Positions 44,410 to 57,435 of a stretch of DNA of 64,000 nucleotides are shown one piece after another. The notes below the pieces were generated by a model that searched no databases, was not told the origin of the DNA, and was given only the letters and a program-made list of their open reading frames with translations. Position 1 is the first letter of the stretch, and every line of letters starts with the position of its first letter. Location of the stretch: assembly GCA_036250195.1 (NCBI GenBank), contig JAVHZZ010000004.1, positions 323,108,628-323,172,627 of the forward strand, in the 5' to 3' direction. Made by a program: the position numbers and the translations under genes. This stretch comes from Mixophyes australis. Lineage: Eukaryota; Chordata; Amphibia; Anura; Limnodynastidae.

Positions 44410-45033
44410 TAGGGGTCAGGGAACTTCTTTACTTTTTACCCCAAAATATATTAAATATATTTACCCTCTTGATTTGAAAAGAAGAAAATCATATATTATT
44501 AATTATTGGAATTAAAAATGTTATTAAATCTATTAAAAATTTATTTGAAAGCTTCAACTTCAAAACTTCAGGTTTTGGAAAAATTATGTTGTTTCATTGT
44601 TGATACGAGAGCATCAATATTGGGGCATTTTGATGTCAGAGCAATTTGGATACAGTCTTCAGCATCCATTCTATTTCTCTGCTTTGTTTTTATGTTCATT
44701 AGAATGGAAAATCCTTGTTCGCAAAGGTTGGTTGTTGCAAAAGGCAGCAACTTTTTGACTGCCTCCTCATGTGCAATTTTGATAGCTGTTTGCAGCTGTT
44801 GACATCCAAAAATACGACAGATCTGCTTTGTTTTCAAATGCAATACGTGATTCATTATTGCATCGAAGCTCAAGAAGTGCCTCTGCCAACCCTTGAGGCT
44901 CTTCTTGTACAACAGCAGTTTCACATTTAAAGGGGTCTACAATCCAACTACCAGCATGTGATCGGTAGCATTATCCCCAGGAATTTCATTTTTACTCCAT
45001 TTGGGGTAATTTACCCCTGTTTCCTGACCACTG
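44410..45033 (-). mobile_element. 624-bp hAT derivative with transposase C-terminus
   Basis: The left end is taggggtcagggaacttc. The right end, inverted, is CAGTGGTCAGGAAACAGGGG. An exact duplication ctctagct flanks it (44,402-44,409 and 45,034-45,041). It contains only the last part of a transposase gene, so it is an internal deletion product. Confidence 0.88.
44560..44924 (-). pseudogene. SCAND3/ZBED5-type hAT transposase C-terminus
   Basis: The minus-strand frame reads 'KKLLPFATTNLCEQGFSILM', then NIKTKQRNRM and 'NIDALVSTMKQHNF'. This is the hATC dimerisation segment of the SCAND3/ZBED5/FAM200-like hAT group, whose members have 'LLPF-x-T-(T/S)-x-LCE-x-GFS-x-L-x-x-(I/L)K'. The Glu in LCEQGF corresponds to the last catalytic acid. 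The two Asp positions are outside the preserved part. It belongs to a different hAT lineage from the copies at 11,466 and 32,026. Confidence 0.8.
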
Positions 45034-45041
45034 CTCTAGCT

Positions 45042-45575
45042 GATGCAAGAACTTATAAATTATAAGATGGAAATTGTATATTTTATGTAAGGAGCATAAA
45101 CCTCCTACATACTAAAACTCTAATTTTCTATTCGCTTGTAAATGTGTCTAAGTACAAAATTATACAACGATCATAGTATTATACCAAAAATCTCACACAT
45201 GAAGAAAAATGAGATTGGAACACATGTGAATGCAAATGGCATGTATAAGCTAGTTGAGGATATGCCTAACCAGTTTTGAAACTAGCTCAATTCATCTTTG
45301 ATCATATAACCGATAATATTTGGTGCTATAAAATTTAAGGAACATACATAATGCGTTAGAATAAAATGAACAAGTGTTTCAGTTTGCACTTGGAGCAAGC
45401 TACCAGATGTATTTACAGATAAGTCATCCTGAGTGGCATCTGTATCTGTTCTTCTGAGAGGCTGGATGGTCCTCTCCCATAAGTTGGTGTAGTATAATGA
45501 GTTTTATGAAGCACTAACCCAAAAAAACGATCTGCCAACCTAGCATTAACAACATCACAATACTGATGTAGACAT
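45042..45575. other. AT-rich sequence, no gene seen
   Basis: No recognised signal. Confidence 0.35.
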
Positions 45576-45577
45576 GG

Positions 45578-45752
45578 TGGGCCTTATTCGTCAAGGTGCA
45601 CATACTGAGCGCAATGTGCGTGCTTTTCAGAACGCATGTAATTTGGGTCAGTGCACACCCAAATTCATCAAGGAATGGATCTGTAGATACGTGCGCTGAT
45701 TAATTCTGGTGTAGGTAAGCTCTGCTATACTACACAGGGCACTGCAGGATAC
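45578..45752. repeat. MITE-like fragment beside the solo LTR
   Basis: 'gggccttattcgtcaaggtg' and 'acccaaattcatcaagga' are arms of a short inverted-repeat sequence. The LTR has inserted just after it. Confidence 0.45.
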
Positions 45753-46029
45753 ATCCATGTCACTCACCGGACTGTGAGTGCCATTTCTCCTGTGTTCAGG
45801 AACCGTGGCCGTCCGCCATCCTGAGGGTCTGCGCATGTGCAGCCCTTATGAAACCTTCAGTACCTGTTGCTTTTAATTGATTGGATGATCAGGCAACCCT
45901 CCCTATTTAAACCACCTGTGATCATTACCTGGTTGCCTGATCTTGGAGTCTCATTCCCCATGAGCCTCTGAAGGTGTTCCTGTGTTTCCTCGTGTATTCA
46001 GCTCCAGCTGATTCCTGTTTACTTCGATT

Positions 46030-46350
46030 GTGGTTTCCAGACCACTTCAACTCTCCTGTGTTCAGCGTGTCTGCTCTCCACTGATTCCTATCTGCTACTG
46101 CTGCCGGATTCCAGTCCGCCTCAACTCTCCTGTGTTCAGCGTGTCTGCTCTCCACTGATTCCTATCTGCTACTGCTGCCGGATTCCAGACCGTCTCTACT
46201 CTCCTGTGTCCAGCGTGTCTCCCCTCCGCTGCCTTCGCTACTACTGCCGGATTCCAGACCGCCTCTACTTTCCCGTGTTCAGCGTGCCTTCCCTCCGCTG
46301 CCTCCGCTACTACTGCCGGATACCAGACAGCCTCAACTCTCCCGTGTTCA
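46030..46350. repeat. Tandem repeats in the solo LTR (first block)
   Basis: Four to five diverged units of about 65-85 bp, each with 'ccggattccag' and 'ctctcctgtgttcagcgtgt'. Confidence 0.85.
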
Positions 46351-46799
46351 TCATGTTTCCAGTTTTACTTACTACTGCTTCCTGAGTATTGCTCCGTTGA
46401 TTACTGGTTACCTTCCGTGCGCTGCACCAACCTGATTACCGCTTTCATCCTCCAGTGGTCTCTCCTCCTGATGGCGTTCAGCCGTTCAGGTATCCCTGCA
46501 CGTCTCCTTGACAGCCTGCTCTCCTGAACCGCGGTATGCATACTTTCCATTGACTTTGCTTTTGTATTGCATATCCGCCTGGACTGTGTTGTGTTCATCT
46601 CCGGAGTCTTCCATCTACTGAAGCTATTGTTACTATTGACTTTGTTTCCTATTACCTGGATCTATATAGTGACTTTGTATACTTCAAGCAGCGCTTGTCA
46701 GTTATTATTGTATTGTGGTTATCATCGTGGGATCAAGTTCCGTGTGCCCGTGTATCCTCAGTATTCCATTCATCTCCTCGTGCCCCTCCTCACATATAT

Positions 46800-47080
46800 A
46801 TAGCAGTGGTACAACTTGCTGAACGCAGACCACTGACTCCTATTTCCCATTGGCACCAGTTTCAAGTATCCTCTCACATAAGCAGTGGTGCAACTTGCTG
46901 TACTGACTTCCCCGTTACCTACTTGCACCTGGAATCCATTCCTTCACTATAGACAGTGGTACAACTTGCTATATGCAGACCACTGACTCTCACTACCTCC
47001 TCTCTACTCCTGGACATTCTTCCTCACTATAGCAGGGGTACAACTTGCTGTACGCAGACCACTGACTCTCCTCACGTTTA
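46800..47080. repeat. Tandem repeats in the solo LTR (second block)
   Basis: Diverged units of about 70-80 bp, each with 'agtggtacaacttgctg' and 'gcagaccactgactc'. Confidence 0.85.
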
Positions 47081-47289
47081 CTTGTCCATCTGGTTCCTCG
47101 TGTGCATACATCTACTCATTACCAGTTGCTGCTAGTCATAGACTTTCCTTGAGCATTCTCTCACCATCTGCTGTTCCTGTTCCGTTGTCACCCTGCTACC
47201 AGAGAACCATAGTACCAACTATATTACTCTGGTAAGTCCATCATCTGGTGATATCCTGGGCAAAGACTCCTAGTGCCCGTGACAATCCA

Positions 47290-49105
47290 ATACCTATGTG
47301 GAATATAAATTTGCAAAAGATTGCACAGAATGATTGATTGAATTAATGTCACCTGGAAATAATACAGGTATTAATGACAAAACATTAAAAAATAAGTGTG
47401 TTCCTCCCCATGAAATACATTTATTAGGATGTTATGAATGTCTACTGTACATAAATACATTTTTACAGTTGCTACTGATTGAAAACACATGTTCCAGCAT
47501 GCATATGGTACTATCCTCATTAGTAAGTGGTGTTTAGACTAGCCCTGTAGCTGGAGCAAGAGTTCATCTGAAAAAGCAGTACTTTTGAGATGCCCAAAGT
47601 ATGGATCAGACGCTGCTACATGCGCTTGCGATTGACACACTCTTACTGTAACAATGGCCAAACATCCCTTCCAATATCCCACTTCCCTACCTGAAAAAAT
47701 CTTCAGTCGCTATAAGTTATGGTACAAAATGTCACCAGGGTAGCTGAGAGATTGTGCATGTGCAGTGGAACTGGAAGCCAAACTTGGTTTTCCAGATTCA
47801 CTATTAATTGCTGTATAATCAATATGTCACTAGCTACGGTTATGCAAATTCTACATCGGAGACATCTGTCAACTATATGTAAACTATCCTTTTGATACAC
47901 CTTAAAATATACTTTTACTTTCTTTCTTTTAGTCCTTTTAAAGATACACAGGCTTTCTATTTTATGGTTGTATTTTCAATTGTCCTTCTTAAATAGTTTT
48001 CCCCATTCTTTAAGAATGTAGTCTTCACCGGGCCAGGGACTTTGATAAATAGGTGAAAAAAAGCCTAAATCCGGTCTTGTTTGCCTGGTGTAAATGTTTC
48101 TTTACACGCCTGAGAAATGTATGAATAATTGCACTGCCTGTATCCAGTCCATATCCTGATATCCTGACCACAGCTACATCTAAGCCTCCCCTGATGCTGT
48201 ATGCAAGGGCAGAACAAAACGGGGTGTGACAGCTATAGAGTGTTGATTTGAAGGGGACCCAGAAATGGCAGTTCACCCTCACCTCCCCACCCCCCTCCCA
48301 AAAAAACCCTGCTTTGCCAATGTTTTCCTTAGGACGCAGGGTATGTATCCCCACAGAATTTTCAGGTGCTTAGAATCACTCTCAAGCCCACACTTAGGCT
48401 GGCCACTTACCTTGACCGTCTTAACACTGCACAAGCACTAACATTGACTTTTTTGCATGATCGTGTGATTTTTGAAGTCCCTGCCAGAGCAAGTGCAAAG
48501 CAAGTATACCCCCATAACCAAGTATCTGCTTGTCCTTGCAGTACTTTTCTTTCATGCTTATTCTTGTTGTCTTCACCTAATACTCTCTCTCACTTATATC
48601 ATTTTTTGTTCATCCTCTTACTCCTTGAGTATCAACAGTCCTTGGCATATATGAGATATACGTGTGAAATCATTATACACTGATATAATCAAAGATTTCT
48701 ACCAGCTAACTAACCAAGCCAGATATCTATAAATGAACATAATTTTTACGACAAAACCAAAGAAAATATAAGCCCGCGCTTTGTATTTCCCATATTATAT
48801 ATGGTACCAGCTTAATGGCAATAAGCCCGATTTAGATGCAAGTCCCTATACCTGGGAGGTGAGTGCATCTGATTTTAACTGAATTTTAATGGTGTTTAAA
48901 GCTTATAAATCAGTGTAGGACCTGCATATGATGAGGTGCCCTTAACGCTGGGATGCAGGTTTAAATGTTTTGATCAAAATATGAACCAATGCCTCATGTG
49001 TTTTTATTTTGCTAGATACACACAGATAAGCAGTGTTGAGGCTAAGCGCTGACAACTGTCTTTTTTTCTTTTTTTGTATTGGTAACATGTAACAGCGCAT
49101 TGCAC
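47290..49105. other. AT-rich sequence, no gene seen
   Basis: No recognised gene or element terminus. Confidence 0.35.
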
Positions 49106-49109
49106 TGTG

Positions 49110-49185
49110 CAGTAAAGTGTGTGTGTATATATGTGTGTGTGTGTATATGTGTATATGTATGTGTGTGTGTATATATGTATGTATA

Positions 49186-49222
<37 letters not shown>
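49110..49222. repeat. (GT)n/(TATG)n then (ATT)n microsatellites
   Basis: A GT/GTAT-rich run (49,118-49,190) continues into (ATT)n (49,188-49,222). Confidence 0.95.
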
Positions 49223-49224
<2 letters not shown>

Positions 49225-49225
49225 T

Positions 49226-49632
49226 CCCCATGTTTAAGGCGCTCCCATGTACAAGACGCACCTTTAATTTTGGCCCCAAAATTTGGGAAAAAAAATATTA
49301 TGGTAGCTGTCAAAAAAGGCAGGGAGAGTGTAATGGCCGGCTGCTCTGATCACAATCAGAACAGCCGGGCAACACACTCTCCCTGCAATCGCCCCCCCCC
49401 CCCCCCTGCTGCCACTGTGCCTCTGTCCCCCTCCTCCTGGATGCGTGCATACCGCTGTCCCCCCTCCTCCTGGATCCCCGCTGCCACTGTGCCGCTGTCC
49501 CCCTCCTCCTGGATCCCCGCTGCCACTGCAACACTGCCCCCCCTCCCCCTGCATCCCCGCTATCCCTGTATAAGACGCACCCAGGTTTTAGACCCAAAAT
49601 ATTTGGGAAAAAGGTGCGTCTTATACATGGGG
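49226..49632. mobile_element. MITE with 'ccccatgtataagacgcac' ends
   Basis: The left end is CCCCATGTTTAAGGCGC. The right end, inverted, is CCCCATGTATAAGACGCACC. An inner inverted pair ('ggccccaaaatttgggaaaa' / 'tttagacccaaaatatttgg') follows, as does a 'ggctgctctgat...atcagaacagcc' hairpin. The middle (49,412-49,556) has tandem units 'ctgccactgtgccgctgtcc'. Confidence 0.75.
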
Positions 49633-49654
49633 AAATACAGTGTGTGTAATAAAA

Positions 49655-49656
49655 TA

Positions 49657-49742
<86 letters not shown>
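49655..49742. repeat. (TA)n microsatellite
   Basis: About 80 bp of nearly pure TA. Confidence 0.95.
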
Positions 49743-50716
<974 letters not shown>

Positions 50717-51550
50717 TTTGTGTTCTTTATATTATATTGTTTATTTTTTCTTTTGTTTAGCATGCCTGAAAAAAATATATTGTGTAGTTCTGCTTGATAC
50801 ACACATATAGCCACTCAGTGTGATTGATCACACAAAACAGTCTTTTTTTGCCAGTTTGTAAGTCAAGTAATCAATAACACCCATGGCTGTTTGACAGTCA
50901 AGCAACTGAACACAATTTTGTTTATAAAAATCTAAGTTAAAGGACCATCCATTACTGGAAAGATAGAAGAAGCGTAGATTTTGCTTCAAGGTCAAAATTC
51001 AGAGAATTGCTCTTAAGCGGAGTGTCTCATTTATATGCCTATGTAATACATGTTCCATAATTTGTAAGATGAAATATCTTGAGCTTTTCACTTTAAGGTA
51101 TTTTCATTTAATTGCTCACTGATTATTGTGTTACAGGATATGTATTTAAATGGCAGTAGTAGAGAAATTTCTTTGTTTAAAAAGAAAAAAAAAGAAAAAA
51201 GAAACCTTTTGGGATATAATAATGCATTATGCGAAACAAGTTCCAGTATGATATAAATAGAAGCACTGTATGTCAAGTACTTATTTTACTTGATGATCCA
51301 TGTTGGTGCAATGCACCAAGTCACATTGCATCTCATATGTGCACATTTAGTTGAAACTGCTTTTGTATTGTCATTTTTAGAAATCGGTTATGTTCAATGT
51401 TTTTTAAATGGGAAGATGACTAAGAAACCGTACCCTTCAGTGACAACAAAACTTTACAAAAGAAAAAAAAAAGAGAAAATTCCACATATAATGTAAACTT
51501 TTACTATTGGTTGGAACTGAATTATGTACAATTTGAAATCCTCTTTCTGA
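50717..51550. other. AT-rich sequence, no gene seen
   Basis: No recognised gene. 50,820-51,060 is repeat-poor. Confidence 0.3.
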
Positions 51551-51554
51551 TCAT

Positions 51555-51745
51555 AGCTTCCAACATGTCTGTCCCTGGCAGTGCCACTGGGGCGTTGCCA
51601 TGTCCCCAGAGGTCTGCGCTAAGCTGCCCATTACATAGCACCCTTCCCCCAACATTCCCACCCCATGGGACAAACATGTCCCCTAGCGTGACAGAGCCAT
51701 AAAATCGGGACTGTCCCACTGAAATTGGGACAGTTGGGAATCATT
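51555..51745. repeat. MITE ('ttccaacatgtctgtccc' ends)
   Basis: The left 'agcttccaacatgtctgtcc' and right 'gggacagttgggaatca' ends are imperfect inverted partners, related to the 'catacctcccaac' group. Confidence 0.55.
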
Positions 51746-52300
51746 TTGTTACTGATGAGACGTTTGTCCAATTTGCTGCTCACCCCAGGTCCCCCGCTGT
51801 CCAGCGCTGCTCACACAGAGCAGGAGCCACTTCCCTGAGTACTTCCCAGTCTATGCAAATATGAAGAACTAAGGGGAATGGCATCAACATTACTGTATAC
51901 AGAAGAGTGATGTGGGAGTATTTAGGGGTTCAAGGAAGAGGCATATTATAAAGTACATAAAATTTTAGCAAATGCCTATGCAGACTCTATCCTTTAAAAA
52001 TCGTAAAACATGTGTTGCCTTATAGCCTGTATAAGAAGACATTGAGAAAAATTATTTTTTTTTGTGTGTGTAATAGTCGTCATACTATTTATGCCATCAC
52101 ACAATGACCCAAGATATTCTAATAATTACTTGCTGGCCTTATTGTCCTTCCCTGCTGAGTGTGTTCAGGTTGGTGCTTGGCAGCAAAAGGGATGCCCTGA
52201 GGTGTATTTTAAGGTTACTCTAATCTTTAATTGTTTTTTGTCATGAAGACAACACATGCAGGTCCATGCCAAGGCATGAGTAGGATGCACGCCAATTAGG
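51746..52300. other. No gene seen
   Basis: No recognised signal. Confidence 0.3.
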
Positions 52301-52301
52301 T

Positions 52302-52495
52302 GGTTATTAATAATAATATCGTAGATTTGTAAGGCGCCACATTGCTCCGCTGTGCCGTACAGTAGGGAATACCGGACATACATAAAACAGGGACATACAA
52401 GGTAGCCAAAATAAATGCAGACATGAAAACAGAGGGTATGGAGGACCCTCCTCATTAGAGAGCTTACATTCTAAGTGGAGGAGGGCACAGCTGAA
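52302..52495 (-). repeat. LINE-derived dispersed repeat, inverse orientation
   Basis: 'ttattaataataatatcgta' then 'gcgccacattgctccgctgt' and, at the end, 'gagagcttacattctaa' are the reverse-orientation counterpart of the 'agattgtaagct ... gcgctatataa' LINE tails found elsewhere in the window. Confidence 0.6.
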
Positions 52496-54139
52496 ACGAG
52501 GAGCAAATGTGGCTCAGAGTTTGCTATTTTATGATGCTTTTATAATTTACTGAACCAGAATGAACCTGCTCTTCTCTTGAGTCTATTTGTGACCAATGAA
52601 AGTGAAAGTGCATATAGTCATTACTGGATCATGCCATATATTTTGTAACCTTATAGGATGTACAGCTTATCAATGTCAGAGATACTTAAATGACCACATT
52701 GATCATCTTTCAATTAAAGAAAAATGAAGCTATCACAAATTGGATGAATTCTAAACAAATAGAAAAAGGATAGGACGCCTTTTTTACATTGATCAACTAT
52801 AAAAGTACAGTAGTTTGTTTTACTCCATAGCTTATTAAAACAATAATTGCTTGTCTGTTGACACATGGCTCTTGCCTGATAACGTTGTGTTACACATTAG
52901 GGGACAGGTGTATACAGCAAGGGAGCTCACGTACTGACAATCCTGCAACATAAATGGTTATTAAGTAGGAACTGGAAAGCTGTACAGAAATAGTGTAGCG
53001 CTTTGATGAAAATGTATGTGCTATAATGGATTTTAGATATGGGAAAACAACAAAAAAAAGGACTGTACATGGCCATCTCCTTAATGCACAGTAATTCTTT
53101 ATTGAATCATTTAGCTAATCAATTAGCACTAATTACAGACATTTATCACTGCTTTTCCAATTAAAAGAGAGGTTTGTATCTGTGACATTATGTGATGTGT
53201 ACCATGGGGAACTGCAGGATGTGAAAAGAAATTCTGCTCAATCTGGATGTCACCCATGCTATATTTATATGGTTACCATCCCTATATTTTATCATACGCT
53301 CTTGGCACCAGCTTTTTTTATTGTCTTAAACTAAACGGTCAGTGATAATATTTCTTATATTTCAAGGGTGACACATATTTTATTGCTTGTAGTAAATAAG
53401 CTTCATCAAAACCTAATATTTCACACTTATCGGCACAAGCCGCAAAATATTAAATTGCAAAGCTGTTCAAAGAATCAATGTTTAGTTTTTTTGATAGCGG
53501 GAAAACAAATTCCTCTGAGCTCCTTGATCTCCCTTGCCCCCCCCTCTTTCTTTCCCTGAATCGTTGGCACGTTGCTGCTTGCCTTTTGAAAGGCAGTTTG
53601 TCCTCTGCTGTCAGAGGCTCGATAATAACAGAGAACTTGAATGAATTCAATCAAAATGCTGCTGTTTCCCCCTGAGATCACACGGTAGCAAGTTACATAT
53701 TTTCCATCCTTGTTGTTTTTCTCATGCATGAAAAAAACATACCTGTAATCTTTAGTGGAATGAGTGTAATACACACTGCAGTGTTTCCCAGCTTCTGTAA
53801 TGTGTATTTCTGATGTGTTCTTAATTGCCTGGGCCACTTCAACCTGTAGTTTTTTTTTTTATTAATAATGTGGATGGGTGTGAGTGTGTGTATTGCTGAG
53901 CATTAGGGAATGGAGATCTGATGTCTGACATTTAAGAGTTTGGTTTCCGTAATTGCCTAGGCTTAATAGTGTGCATCACGTATGTGATTGGATAACTAAA
54001 CTTGTGGAGCAATAATTAAAGACTTTCTGGCTTACAATTTGTCTTATTAAATTGGATAAGTTGAAGTATTCGAATGGGAGCACATCATTTTGTTTTGGTG
54101 CTTGTTCATACCTACCCACTGTGTTTAGCATTCCCTTCT
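52496..54139. other. Repeat-poor block, candidate conserved non-coding element(s)
   Basis: 53,095-53,175 holds closely packed homeodomain-type words (AATCA, CTAATCAATTAGCACTAATT, CCAATTAAAAG). 53,390-53,850 is a moderately GC-balanced, repeat-free stretch unlike its AT-rich neighbours. No exon can be argued convincingly. Conservation is inferred from texture only. Confidence 0.35.
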
Positions 54140-54277
54140 AATTAGATTGTAAGCTTGCGAGCAGGGTTCTCTTACCTCTCTGTCTGTATATATTGCCTGG
54201 TATTGTTTTATTAATGTTTGTTCCCAATTGTAAAGCGCTCCGGAATTTGCTGGCGCTATATAAATTGATGATGATGG
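54140..54277 (+). repeat. LINE 3' tail with (GAT)n end
   Basis: 'agattgtaagcttgcgagca' at the start and 'gctggcgctatataaattga' followed by tgatgatgg at the end. It is a good copy of the tail repeat seen at 3,655 and, more loosely, at 21,130. Confidence 0.8.
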
Positions 54278-54324
54278 TTACATTGCAGGCTTCTTAGAAG
54301 GGAACCATAAGCCCGTGAGACTTA

Positions 54325-54978
54325 GGGGCACATTTATCATCACTCGCAAAATATGAAAAATAGTTTTCAATCCTTATCGCATTGATAAGGATTGAACTAT
54401 TTCTCATATTTATTAAAAAAGCAACACAGGAACAGCAGTTCTGAAAAACTGCTGTTCCTGTGAAGTAGAAATCATACTTACCACAGCTGCTTCGTTCCCG
54501 AAGCAGTATGTGGTCAACGGGGGTCCTGTTCTTACTCCAGCGCGCATGCACCGAGTAAAACCCTCGGGCATGCACACAAACATCTCTGTTCTCTATCTGT
54601 TCTCTATCGGCAATTATAGTTTGCAGAGAGAGAGTGTGAATGACAGGGAGGGATCCCTCCACACATGCGCTGTCCAGCTCTGCTCGTCGGAGCAGAGCTG
54701 ACAGCACTGAAACTTTTCATTAATGATAATGTACGCCAGCTTCAGACAAGTTCCCGAAAAAATCTATTTTTCGGAACTTGTTAGATTGCAAGAGAGAGCA
54801 GTCACCATACTATTGAATGGTGACTACTCCCCAAAACGAAGCAGAATGCAAAGCAGCAGATATCCACGATATCTGCTGCGATGCATCTTTAATAAATATC
54901 TGGGGGACACATCGGGGCATGGATTCTATGCTAAGTGCACGTTAGTGCACCATCACAGTTTGTTAAATATAGCCCTTA
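54325..54978. mobile_element. MITE rich in hairpins
   Basis: Arms near the ends ('aggggcacatttatcatc' and 'gttaaatatagccctta') suggest one element. Several perfect small hairpins occur inside: 'caatccttatc...gataaggattg', 'gaacagcagtt...aactgctgttc', 'agctctgctc...gagcagagct' and 'cagatatc...gatatctg'. Confidence 0.6.
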
Positions 54979-55203
54979 GACCCCTATTTATTAATGGACG
55001 CATATGTCCCCATTATATCCCTTATCGCAATGATAAGGAATGATATTTCGCACCATTTATTTAATCATCCTGGGACAGCGCATCTGATATCTAGGATATC
55101 TCCTGCATTAGGCTTTTGTTAGATGCAAATGATACTTAAAATTGCCTAGACCATGCGGAAAAAGCCTTTTCCGCATGGTGTATGGCTTAATAATTAGGGC
55201 CCT
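54979..55203. mobile_element. Adjacent second MITE
   Basis: 'gacccctatttattaatgg' on the left and, inverted, 'gggccctaattattaagcc' on the right bound about 225 bp. An 'accatgcggaaaaag...cttttccgcatggt' hairpin lies near the right side. Confidence 0.6.
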
Positions 55204-56285
55204 TTTTAAAGAATGCTAAAAGATGCAAAAATTGATTTTAATAAACCTAACCGTTCTAAATGTAATCATATATTCATCTGTGTTTGAATATTTACAAGTA
55301 ATTTAAATATTTATATGTGAGGAATACTACCCCAACATATAAAAGAAGAAATTATATAACCTGTATTAGAAACCGATCTACAAGCTATTATGTGTTGTAC
55401 ATCACTTGGGTTATAATGAACCTTTTTTATATATCCTCTTTTCTTCCTTTTCAGAACTCTAATTTTAATTGGTATAAGGACAACATACTTTGGAATAAGA
55501 ATGTTAATGAATTGTAATAAAAACTTTGATGCACAATTAGTATGGATCCTTACAGGGCCTCCACAGCAAAATATTTTGTTTTCTTTGTGTAAATTTCACC
55601 ATTATTTCATAAATTGACTAGTACATTAAATGCAGCAGACTGCAGTATGCGTCTCTTTTTAATATATTGAGAAATAAAACTGTTACAAGATTGATGGCTG
55701 GAAGAAATAAGGTAAATGTACACAAATTGCACTTATAATGGCAGATGTTAGAACATGTTCTACATATAGAAAGCATTTTGGATGTAAATTATTTCTCAAA
55801 GAGCGATCCTATTCAGTCTTTATGACAATTGAAGAGTGTAGGAGGGTGAGGCTCTTGGAAATAAATGTGTGAGGAGGAGTCATTGTAAATGCATGTTCAG
55901 AAATATCTTCTAAATCTTCTCCCACGGTACAATCAACTAATCATATTTTTCTTCACTTAAATGCTTTCATTTAAATAACTCATGAAATGCAGACACAAAA
56001 GAAAAGTATGGTGTTGGTTTGACATAAAGAATTATATTACTACTCACACCATTTGCTACAGGAAAACTATAAACTGAGATTTCTTTTTTTAAAAAAGTTA
56101 TGTAAAGTTTTGAATACCATGATAGACCTTTTTTGATTCTTTTCCATTTCTTTTTTTTTTTTTTTCTTTTTTAATATTTTATTTACAATAATTTTCATAT
56201 GATGTCTGATAATTATTTATTTTAAACATAGTTGTGTTCATATGATAGAAAATAGTTTTTTGTCATCACAAGTACGGTATTTAGA
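55204..56285. other. AT-rich sequence, no gene seen
   Basis: A poly-T tract lies near 56,150. No recognised element. Confidence 0.3.
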
Positions 56286-56287
56286 AA

Positions 56288-56400
56288 ATATTTTTCTACT
56301 CTGCAGGAATGTCCTGGAGACTCCCAAATTTTGGGGAGTAATCCTGATATCCCAGGAGTGCAGGGTACCTTTCCGAATCCTAAATGATTTGCATTGTCAC
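56288..56400. repeat. MITE fragment ('gtcctggagactccc')
   Basis: 'aatgtcctggagactcccaa' and 'tttggggagtaatcctgata' match the core of the 'catacttgccaact' family. The ends are eroded. Confidence 0.5.
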
Positions 56401-57249
56401 ACTACAATTTAAAAATCTTCAATTACAGCAATTTTCCCATTCATTCAGGCTTTTTTTTATAAAATTTAATCTTTTTCACCCCTGAGATTCAGCTGTTAAC
56501 TCGATTCAGACAGGACTTCAAATTAATTTGAACCTCTACTGGTCAACCTCCAATGATGGCCATCTCCTGAATGAATGGCTGCAGAGCTCTTCCAACAAAG
56601 TGACGGCTGTCTAGCTCTGCCTCTTCCATCACTCAGATCATTATAAAGGCTAACCAGCAGGGGGCCTCCTAATTGTATGCAGCTGGGATTTCCACCAGTG
56701 GAAATATGAAAATGTAGCCTTGCAATCCTGTAAAGTAATACTGGGCACATCTGCTGCAATTGACCCAATATCGCAGTGAGAATCGAAAAGGACGGCAATG
56801 CCTGATTATAATTCAATCAAAATTGATGAGATTATTATCGGACATGTTGGTAACTGCGGATGGAATGTGACCGAAGATCAGATATCAGCCTGTGTGTGCA
56901 GTCATCTTGCTACCGCAAGAGGCCTCAGTCATGTGACTCGGCTCATTAGCCAGTTAGCCCCCAGCATTGTTCCAAATGATGGGATAGGCCTGTGAATGGT
57001 CAGCTTTATTGTACACAAGCTGATTCTGTTTGGTAATTGTTTGTTTGTGGAAATGTAATTTGTAAACGCATCCTGCTTTTGTCATGCAGGAGTCTCATAA
57101 ATATAAAATTGAAACAATTTGTTTATAGGCAGCAATTGGCCATTGCAAATACCATTCCTGACTTTTAGTTGGATGAATTTATATTCTATTATTCCTCTAC
57201 AGTAGAAAAAGGAGTCACAGTGTTTTCTTACTATTAAAATTCCAGAAAA
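56401..57249. other. No gene seen
   Basis: 56,790-57,000 is repeat-poor, with a short open frame on the plus strand that I do not recognise. Confidence 0.3.
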
Positions 57250-57435
57250 GTGTATTCCAAACTATCTCCGTTCAAGGCACCCTTAGGAACTCCATAATTT
57301 TTTCAAGGCACCCCAAAGCCAAAATAATTACCAAGTAGCCCCCCATCTTAGTTACCGCCGACCCTGGCCACGGCGTCCATATGAGATCGCAGCGGCACTC
57401 CAAGGAACCGTGGTGCACAGTTTGGGAACCTAGAC
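57250..57435. mobile_element. Short relative of the 31,984 hAT MITE
   Basis: 'ttccaaactatctccgttca' to 'gtgcacagtttgggaacc' gives inverted ends. The inside shares 'tttcaaggcacccc' and 'aaaataattac' with the element at 31,984-34,998. Confidence 0.65.

Larger units (their letters stand above)
45758..47284 (+). mobile_element. Solo LTR, 1,527 bp, perfect 5-bp TSD
   Basis: It runs from TGTCACTCACCGG to GTGCCCGTGACA and is flanked by atcca on both sides (45,753-45,757 and 47,285-47,289). A TATA-like 'ccctatttaaacc' (about 45,902) gives the plus orientation and resembles the promoter of the Gypsy-type LTR at 22,546. Two internal repeat blocks occur: 'ccggattccagaccgcctct...gttcagcgtgtct' (46,040-46,350, four or five units) and 'agtggtacaacttgct...gcagaccactgactc' (46,803-47,075, four or five units). 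Confidence 0.88.

Noticed and set aside
53743..53843. Possible host exon on the minus strand, bounded by CTACAG and CAGGTATGT
   Set aside because: The upstream side is A-rich instead of a pyrimidine tract, the translation matches no protein I know, and no neighbouring exon is visible.
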